Shown here: piece by piece, positions 7,519 to 12,505 of the stretch
How the letters are laid out: each line of letters starts with the position of its first letter
How positions within the stretch are numbered: position 1 is the first letter of the stretch
Assembly: GCA_900404475.1 (NCBI GenBank)
Contig: OUQQ01000595.1
Span: forward strand, 1-12,505
Source: Spongospora subterranea
Taxonomy: Eukaryota > Endomyxa > Phytomyxea > Plasmodiophorida > Plasmodiophoridae
Reading direction: 5' to 3'
Length of the DNA: 12,505 nt
Program-made: the position numbers and the translations under genes
Notes under the pieces: generated by a model
Seen by the model: only the letters and a program-made list of their open reading frames with translations
The model's database searches: none
What the model was told of the DNA's origin: nothing

Positions 7519-8415
7519 ATGGAGCTTCTTACTGCTCATACTGTTTTGGGCAAGCATCAGCATAACGTTGTTTCTATGGGAAGAACGAAGAACGGGCCTG
7601 TGTGGGGTCCAGAACATGATGCTTCCCCTCAAAAAGCCCTTGTTGAACTGGATGATGGAGTGGATGGTTACAAGGTCACAGGAAAACCTGTGAAGGATTT
7701 TAATCCGATCTTCATGCCGTTTGATTCGTCAACGCTTGCCAGAAAAATCACCGCATGCAGAAAAGCAAAAGCAGATTCCGGTAAGACAACTCTCTTTGTA
7801 AAAACATGGTGTTGAGTCAGTCGATACAATTAAATAGATACTGTCAAAGCTGACCTTGTGAGACCGTTAAGCTTAGAAGGCAAAGATGAATCGGTTTATT
7901 GTGGAAAAAGGTCTGCGGAAGACCGTTATGTTGAGGAGATCCTCAACCATAGAACCTTGGATTCTCCTGCACCGCCAGCCAAGCGATGCACAGCTGCTCG
8001 AGGGTTCGAGTCTAACCTTAAACTTCACGACATGATTGAGTACTCCAAAGGGGGGCAACATTTTTTCCTTATTATAGTTAAGATTGTTGCGCAACATCGA
8101 ATGCAGATTTCCATTGCGGACAACGCACAGAGATTGATCGTGTCATTTAGTCAAAAGACTGAGGCACCCAAGCATTATGTCCGGCAATCTTGTCAAGACA
8201 ATGTTTTCGACGATGCCGAGTCGATGGCGATAATTAAGTATTTTACCGGCCAGACATCTGAAGAATTTCAGTATTCTATTCCACTGCCGAGGAAAGTAAT
8301 GCCATCACATTCGGTACGAAATATCAAGTCAGCTAAAGCTGATTATACGTCAATGGTGGCGATAACATTAGTAGAGCAATCGTACGACGATACGGCGTCG
8401 TTAGACTCCTTGTAA
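7519..8415 (+). CDS. transposon accessory protein, 279 aa, two exons, possible Hsp20-like C-terminal domain
   Basis: Exon 1 is 7519-7780, the intron is 7781-7837, and exon 2 is 7838-8415. Splicing joins the two frames in phase (codon G|AT) to give 279 aa. The start is the first ATG after an in-frame TAG at 7486; the GTG at 7492 was not chosen. The N-terminal part is polar, with GRTKNGPVWGPEHDASP and DGYKVTGKPVKDFNP. A basic stretch (CRKAKADSD) spans the junction. Residues about 150-270 alternate short beta-type strands (FFLIIVKIVAQHRMQISI, RLIVSFSQ), then EEFQYSIPLPRKVMP and a final VAITLVEQ. This order resembles the alpha-crystallin/Hsp20 fold, but the match is by eye only. The gene lies inside the terminal repeats and diverges from the transposase, so it is probably a transposition partner or passenger rather than a flanking host gene. 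AATAAA overlaps the region just after the stop. Confidence 0.7.
7781..7837 (+). other. 57-nt spliceosomal intron in the accessory gene
   Basis: It begins GTAAGACAAC and ends AATTAAATAG. Reading through hits TGA at 7813, and the downstream frame has no ATG at its start. Removing 57 nt joins the two frames exactly. The 5' splice sequence GTAAGA is the same as in the transposase intron. Confidence 0.8.
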
Positions 8416-8497
8416 ATAAATACCTACTACAGTACACGTTCACTCCGTTTTGCCAATACGTAGTGAACTACTGGTGTACGTTGTATTGTACGTATAC

Positions 8498-8518
8498 ATG
8501 ACTATTTACCGCAGCCTC
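8498..8518 (-). repeat. right terminal inverted repeat of the transposon
   Basis: Read on the minus strand it starts GAGGCTGCGGTAAA, then TA, then GTCAT. It matches the left end at 19 of 21 positions. The CTG at 8519-8521 outside it repeats the CTG before the left end. Just inside are several GTAC-rich words (GTACGTATAC, GTACGT) that may be subterminal binding sites. Confidence 0.8.
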
Positions 8519-8727
8519 CTGGTTTGGGTATATTAACTAATGCGGCTGATGCATCTCGACTGCGAGGATTTCTGTAGACGTAATTCTCCTTTTCTAGTGC
8601 CTGTGTGTGTTCATGCAAAAAAATTTGATAGGGTATTGGATAGCGTCGTAATTTACAGCGGAAGTGCTTTGCGACCACTTTTTGGTGTAGACGTTGTGGC
8701 GTGACTTTGGCTGGAGGATCAGATTCA
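8519..8727 (-). pseudogene. Ty3/gypsy reverse-transcriptase N-terminal fragment
   Basis: The minus strand reads openly from about 8727: DPPAKVTPQRLHQKVVAKHF, then LRRYPIPYQIFLHEHTQALE, then NYVYRNPRSRDASAALVNIP followed by KPG. The motif pattern (RRYP, E-x-H-x-x-x-L, VYRNPRSR-x-A-S-A, then PKPG) is the entry segment of Ty3/gypsy reverse transcriptase, just before its first catalytic palm strands. It is cut off at PKPG by the right end of the DNA transposon, and the rest of RT is not found on the other side. No protease or gag nucleocapsid precedes it; instead there is an inverted repeat and then the start of gag. This is therefore a deleted, dead element. Confidence 0.8.
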
Positions 8728-8730
8728 CGG

Positions 8731-8837
8731 GGACGACCTAAATGCTGTATCCTTGAAAAGCTGCTTCGATCTTTGCAATGGCTTTGAGCTTGCTAAGATC
8801 GAAGCAGCTTTTTAAGGATACAGCATTTACGTCGTCC
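8731..8837. repeat. large inverted repeat (43-bp arms) at the gag/RT junction
   Basis: The arm 8731-8773 and the arm 8795-8837 are reverse complements at 41 of 43 positions, with a 21-nt loop in which GCAA and TTGC can pair further. The left arm starts GGACGACCTAAATGCTGTAT and the right arm ends CAGCATTTACGTCGTCC. In minus sense the right arm encodes plausible gag sequence (DDVNAVSLKSCFDL), so the left arm looks like an inverted copy of it. Confidence 0.9.
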
Positions 8838-9056
8838 GGGAATCTTCTTTCTTTCCTTTATCAGCGAAAGATAGACTTCCCGTTCTCGGCGGAATACAGC
8901 AATCGATTTGGAATCAAACTGTTTCAAAACTGGTGGCTGTAGCGGGAAAAATAGCGGTGCACGACCTGACGTAATTTGTTGGTTGATAGGTGATGCTTGG
9001 CTATCCGTTGATGCCTGGTCATCTGGTCCTGGCGTGTTTGAGTTTCTCGTTTGCAT
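8793..9056 (-). pseudogene. Ty3/gypsy gag N-terminal fragment
   Basis: ATG at 9056 opens a frame reading MQTRNSNTPGPDDQASTD, a polar Ser/Gln-rich leader, then PPVLKQFDSKSIAVFRRERE and VYLSLIKERKK. The pattern of a short disordered N-terminus followed by F-D-G/S-K-S-I-x-x-F and a charged helix is what retrotransposon capsid (gag) proteins show. The frame drifts near 8846; in another phase it continues DDVNAVSLKSCFDLSKLKAI. The rest of gag, the protease and the early pol are missing. It is in the same orientation as the RT fragment and as the chromovirus remnant at 4628-5600. Whether all three came from one element is unclear. Confidence 0.65.
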
Positions 9057-9540
9057 TGAAATTTGCGACGGTTATCGCGATGCGTGTTCGTCCGTTGATT
9101 TAAGTTGGTTCAGTTAGTTCATCTGGCGGTGGTTGCCGGCCAGGTGGTTTGCTAAAAACGTTTTATGCAGGTTCCGCAAGCGTTGGTTGACGCAGAGAAC
9201 CTAAGCGCGTTTTATTTAGATCGAAGATAGTTTACAAGAGTCGGGATCGCTAATGGAATTTTGGTACAGTTAATGTGATCGTTAGTACCAAAGATTCTGT
9301 ACAATATGCTGTCACTGTAGCGATGTGTTTTCATTGAGTTTGTTGGCTCAATTTTTTGGGTTTGATGAATTGGTTCCGCTTTGACTATGGTTGTAAAAGT
9401 GATTAAATTCCAGCCAATCTTGTGCGCCGACATTGACTGTTTCAAACATCGAAATTACATCGTATGAATGTAAAGCCGGGAGTTTATAGCAATAAAACAT
9501 TGTAGGAAAGTTCTCTCTAAAGCGTTGAATTTACCGAAAA
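9057..9540. other. non-coding stretch upstream of gag (possible decayed 5' leader or LTR)
   Basis: About 480 bases upstream of the gag ATG (in minus sense) would be expected to hold a leader, primer-binding site and LTR. I see no clear primer-binding site, no paired LTR elsewhere in the window, and no convincing gene. In minus sense there is AATAAAACG near 9205-9220 and another ATAAAACG near 9160. Confidence 0.3.
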
Positions 9541-9852
9541 AGCGTGCCGACGATGACCAGAGCACCACAGATCATAAGACCCTGGCCTGACACCAGCGAC
9601 CATTGTCAGGGGTCGACGACCAACAATCTCGACCACAGTTTTCTGAATGCAACGGACGATGAGGAAACTTTCGAGGTTGAAGTTTGCACCTGTAGGGGCT
9701 ATTTCGCGAACTGCAAGGCTATCGACTAGACTAATTTCGACAAGAACAGAAGAATATACACAACAGGAATATATGATGTCGAGAGGAATGGCTCAGGGAC
9801 CCTTCCAAAAGTTTTTTCACAAACAAATTAAGCGAAAATTCGCTCTTTAACC

Positions 9853-10295
9853 GTGCCACTATATCTGAGGACAGTTCAACAAAAGAATTGCAGTTTTGTA
9901 ATCACGCGAAAGTGGCCAATCAGTCTTATTGACTCTCTCGAACGATTTGGTGATCGCCATCACACCCAGGAATCAATGGACTCGCTTAAATATCGCGGGT
10001 TTCCTCATGATGTTCGCTGGAACGCCAACAAGTTAATTGATACCCGATCATATTTATATTGGCTGATATAGATCAGCCAGATAAGGACATATCGTTGGCC
10101 ATATTCGGCATTTGCCAGAAAGCATTGATATCACACAGTCATTTCAAGTTAATACTTGAAAATCTGTACCAAAAAACATTCCGTTCGGCATCATCACGAG
10201 CAGGATCACATCTATGCGGTGTCGACTATCTTATCTTCAACGCAGACAATTGCTCGGGAACAGCAGCTCTACTGCCCTGTATCTCCAACTCCTGA
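9853..10295 (+). pseudogene. decayed ORFs upstream of the helical protein family, copy A
   Basis: Two overlapping frames, 9853-10071 (with MDSLKYRGFPHDVRWNANKL from ATG 9976) and 10059-10295 (QPDKDISLAIFGICQKALIS), read like successive pieces of one protein separated by a frameshift near 10060. No family is recognised. DNA of this stretch aligns loosely with about 11600-11930: TTAATTGATACCC near 10033 with TTCAATGGATACCC near 11666, and CACGAGCAG plus TGCGGTGTCG near 10195-10220 with 11847-11870. It is therefore part of the second tandem duplication. From 9540 to 9850 there are only short uninterpretable frames. Confidence 0.3.
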
Positions 10296-10316
10296 ATTAG
10301 GAGCATGATATAGTAA

Positions 10317-11393
10317 CTTCGTTCATTTAAGGAATTGAGGGACATATTCGTATACCCATTTTGCTCCATTGAAGCGTATTTACCCATAACGCCTTTGAGG
10401 AATTCTATCAGAACAGGTGTGAATCACAAGTACATCGGACCAATATCGGAATTGATGAAGAAATCGGATGAAAAGAAGAGGGATCATTTTGCTATTGGTG
10501 CTGTTTGGAGCAATTAGAGTTGGTGGACATAATTTATCATCAATGGGAAAACGATTCTACGACAAGTACAGAAACGCCACTACTAGATGGGCCATTGAAC
10601 GATAAATATCAGCAGCTGATTAAGGAAGGGCGGAACGCTCTGGGAAAGGTGGATATTAGAGCTGCCTGGCAGGAAGTTATTTTATACGAGGTGGAGAGGG
10701 TAGAGGACCTCGTTAAAAAAAAGATTTCACTACGATCTATCAAGGACTTACTCTATCAGCTCTCTTTAGCGGCAACCTGTCAATATGGGCCGGTTTATTG
10801 AAGAAAGAATGAGACACTTGATTTTCAAGGTGCAAGGTGAAATGAAGGGGAAAGAAATGGAAGTCAAGCAACGAGACAAGTTGGAGAAATCGTTGCAATC
10901 GATTTGAAACGATTATAGATTTTCCCATTCTGCTGGCACCATTCAATCAGCCGTCATTTCCCTGTGCTCAGTCGTCAACTTACATTATCAGGTCATGAAT
11001 GTTCTCACCATGGTCTATTCGGAGCTCGACGAATCAAACAACTTTTCGTTCGATAGCGAAGAAGTGTTTTGGGAGATTTTACACGAGCTGACGGTAGTCG
11101 TGAGCGGTGGTGTTGATCCAGACGAGTTCACAAGATTAGGATTCAGTGTCGTGGTGTCTCTAATGCGATATTTCATACACATGGCGCCAAACAAACTTAA
11201 TCACGTTAAATAATACAAAATTAGGGAACTAAACCCAGCCCCGCTCTATCAACATTCCATGCAATTTGATGGGGTTTGTCAAGACGCCATCACTGGAGCG
11301 CGACCATTCAACGTCAATTGTATGAACACAAAAACCATTCTGGGAATGATATCAAAAGAGGTTGATCGTCCGATTGTTGATGCGGAATATTGA
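10317..11393 (+). pseudogene. unrecognised helical protein family, copy A, frameshifted
   Basis: The reading starts near 10317 (no ATG) with FVYPFCSIEAYLPITPLRNS, continues to KKSDEKKRDHF, and then shifts frame at about 10488. There it resumes as YWCCLEQLELVDIIYHQWEN, then STTSTETP, then WQEVILYEVERVEDLVKKK. Another shift near 10770-10785 leads to GRFIEERMRHLIFKVQGEMK, a TGA at 10905, a long open part (ELDESNNFSFDSEEVFWEIL, GGVDPDEFTRLGFSVVVSLM), a TAA at 11211 and further open sequence to TGA 11391. Copy B at 12031 is uninterrupted across the first shift, which shows that shift is a lesion. The later breaks could be lesions or unrecognised introns. The protein is mainly helical and charged. 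The function is unknown. Confidence 0.55.
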
Positions 11394-12024
11394 ACATCGA
11401 ATTGGATCTCGAGGATTTTATTTGGTTAAGTAAAAATAGCGTCCGAGTCGAACAGAGGCTTAGTCTGAAAACAGCTGACAAAACATTCCGGAGCATTTCC
11501 TTGTCTTGATCAAAACGTGGATGTCCCCAATCAGATATTCGCAATATGCCATTATATATAGGACAGTTTGACATTGTGGAGTTTATTTTGAGCGCACGAA
11601 ATCGATTTCGCGCTCGCCATCTGACCGCGATTTCTACCTGGTTTGTTGCTGGTCTAATAGGTTCCTTCAATGGATACCCAACCTACTTGTAGCCCCCAGG
11701 AGGAATAAGGGAAAAAACCTGGTGATACACAGGATTACCTGAACCATTGGAACCCAGGAACATTTGTATACCATACCATACCATCATTACCTGCATCGGT
11801 CAGATTGAGATAACACTGATATCAACTGAGTTCAGCTCATCGCCTTCACGAGCAGCATTGATGCGGTGTCGCTTGAGTGAAGTTCTTTTTCAAGACAGAC
11901 AAAGAATAGGGATAAGCGGCCCTAATGCCTGAGAACTACTGATTTTGGAGCAATGATGGTTGCATCGTCCATTGGCGACATTGTTTAGACTCAATCCAAA
12001 TATTCGGATTGTGATTGACCACAG
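11394..12024. other. stretch without a clear gene between copies A and B
   Basis: A plus-strand frame ending at TAG 11690 (LYIGQFDIVEFILSARNRFR, then a hydrophobic AISTWFVAGLIG) and a minus-strand frame (11314-11670, no ATG start) overlap here. Neither is recognisable. A CCATA microsatellite (three units) lies at about 11766-11783. The part from about 11600 to 11930 is a diverged duplicate of about 9945-10290. Confidence 0.4.
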
Positions 12025-12096
12025 CAGTTTATGGGGAACAAACAGTTTATGGGGAACAAACAGTTTATGGGGAACAAACAGTTTATGGGGAACAAA
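12025..12096 (+). repeat. perfect 18-bp tandem repeat, four copies
   Basis: CAGTTTATGGGGAACAAA is repeated four times without a mismatch (12025, 12043, 12061, 12079). In the frame of the following gene each unit encodes QFMGNK. Perfect identity implies recent expansion. Confidence 0.95.
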
Positions 12097-12505
12097 CTTC
12101 TAAAAATTGACGAAGTCCCGCGGATAATTTACCGATCTCATATTCAGAGGAGATTAGAACCACTCGTATATCGGACCGATATCGGACTGAGATTACAAAA
12201 ACGCGATGAACAGAAGAGGGATCATTATTTTAGATATTGGTGCTGTTTGGAGAAATTAGAGTTTGAGGACATGAGTTATAATAATTGGGAGACTGTTTCC
12301 ACGACAAGTACAGAGACGCCACGATCAGATGGAATATTGGACATTTATCATCAGGAGATGTTTAAGGAAGCGAAGAGCGCTTTGGCAACGGTTAACACTG
12401 AGGACGTTTGGAAAAAAATTATTGTATTTGAGACGAAAAGGGTAATGAATCTCGTGTCAGATAAGAATTCGCCACTTGTCATCAGAACCGCACTCCATGA
12501 ACTCT
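12031..12505 (+). CDS. unrecognised helical protein family, copy B, cut by window end (158 aa seen)
   Basis: From the first ATG in the 18-bp repeat (12031) the frame is open to the end of the window, with an in-frame TGA upstream at 12016. The protein starts with MGNKQF-type hexapeptide repeats and continues LLKIDEVPRIIYRSHIQRRL, then QKRDEQKRDHYFRYWCCLEK, STTSTETP and WKKIIVFETKRVMNLV. It is charged and predicted helical. It aligns codon by codon with copy A (10410-10760): KRDEQKRDHY with KSDEKKRDHF, YWCCLEKLE with YWCCLEQLE, and an identical STTSTETP. Many differences are conservative, which supports real coding constraint. Each repeat unit supplies an ATG, so the true start is one of four. 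Signal peptide, membrane segment and known domain are not seen. Confidence 0.5.
   Translation, partial: MGNKQFMGNKQFMGNKQFMGNKLLKIDEVPRIIYRSHIQRRLEPLVYRTDIGLRLQKRDEQKRDHYFRYWCCLEKLEFEDMSYNNWETVSTTSTETPRSDGILDIYHQEMFKEAKSALATVNTEDVWKKIIVFETKRVMNLVSDKNSPLVIRTALHEL

Larger units (their letters stand above)
5889..8518. mobile_element. PIF/Harbinger-like DNA transposon with two genes, apparently complete
   Basis: The left end reads GAGGCTGCGGTAAAcgGTCAT (5889-5909). The right end, read from the minus strand, is GAGGCTGCGGTAAAtaGTCAT (8518-8498), so 19 of 21 bases match. Immediately outside both ends is the trinucleotide CTG (5886-5888 and 8519-8521), consistent with a 3-bp target-site duplication. 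Inside are a transposase on the minus strand, ending 70 bp from the left end, and a second spliced gene on the plus strand, ending 103 bp from the right end. They are transcribed divergently from a 600-bp intergenic region. A 3-bp duplication is the length typical of PIF/Harbinger elements, although the usual target is TWA rather than CTG. Both genes look intact, so this copy may be young. Confidence 0.8.

Noticed and set aside
7490..7693. Hydrophobic 67-codon frame overlapping exon 1 of the accessory gene
   Set aside because: It is a shadow of the 7519-7780 exon in another frame. The in-phase splice with the 7838-8415 exon supports the other reading.
8415..8500. Inverted GTACGT-rich sequence near the right transposon end, considered as an RNA gene or terminator
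   Set aside because: The pairing is imperfect and is explained more simply as subterminal sequence of the transposon.
9212..9445. 77-codon minus-strand ORF upstream of gag
   Set aside because: It begins at TTG, has no domain, and lies where the retroelement leader would be.
11314..11670. 118-codon minus-strand ORF
   Set aside because: It begins at TTG, has no recognisable motif, and overlaps plus-strand frames that continue the copy A pseudogene. It is probably a chance opening.
1..12505. tRNA, rRNA or CRISPR-like arrays
   Set aside because: No cloverleaf with a conserved T-arm, no rRNA blocks and no repeat-spacer pattern were seen. The tandem repeats present have no spacers.

Overview
The window looks like gene-poor, transposon-rich nuclear DNA of a eukaryote. 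Two reading frames are joined in phase by short GT-AG introns (50 and 57 nt, both starting GTAAGA). There are no bacterial-style operons or ribosome-binding sites, and most of the recognisable coding sequence belongs to transposable elements. Compact introns, moderate GC and the style of the Ty3 reverse-transcriptase fragment would fit an oomycete or another stramenopile, but this is a weak inference and a fungus is not excluded.

Bases 1-4613 are dominated by a diverged tandem duplication of about 2 kb (copy 1 about 394-2520, copy 2 about 2609-4613). Each copy ends in a small locus that is open on both strands. In copy 2 that locus carries a 33-bp tandem repeat. A possible secreted-protein ORF (259-744) overlaps the start of copy 1.

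Bases 4628-5600 (minus strand) are the decayed end of a Ty3/gypsy chromovirus: integrase core end, integrase C-terminal domain and chromodomain, broken by stops and frameshifts. Bases 8519-9056 (minus strand) hold a second Ty3 remnant: the gag start, a 43-bp-arm inverted repeat, then the start of reverse transcriptase.

Between these remnants lies the most interesting object, an apparently complete 2.63-kb DNA transposon (5889-8518). It has about 21-bp terminal inverted repeats starting GAGGCTGCGGTAAA and a 3-bp CTG direct repeat immediately outside. It carries two divergent, intron-containing genes. One is an intact PIF/Harbinger-like (DDE_Tnp_4 type) transposase on the minus strand. The other is a 279-aa accessory protein on the plus strand whose C-terminal half resembles an alpha-crystallin/Hsp20-like beta sandwich (tentative). 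The shared 600-bp intergenic region has two clusters of the same 9-bp repeat (AACGTTTTA), each about 140-155 bp upstream of one start codon, which suggests the two genes are co-regulated.

Bases 9540-12505 (plus strand) carry a second diverged tandem duplication with a period of about 1.7 kb. It encodes an unrecognised helical protein family. The first copy (about 10317-11393) is frameshifted. The second (12031 to the window edge) is open and starts inside a perfect 4 x 18-bp repeat that encodes a hexapeptide repeat.
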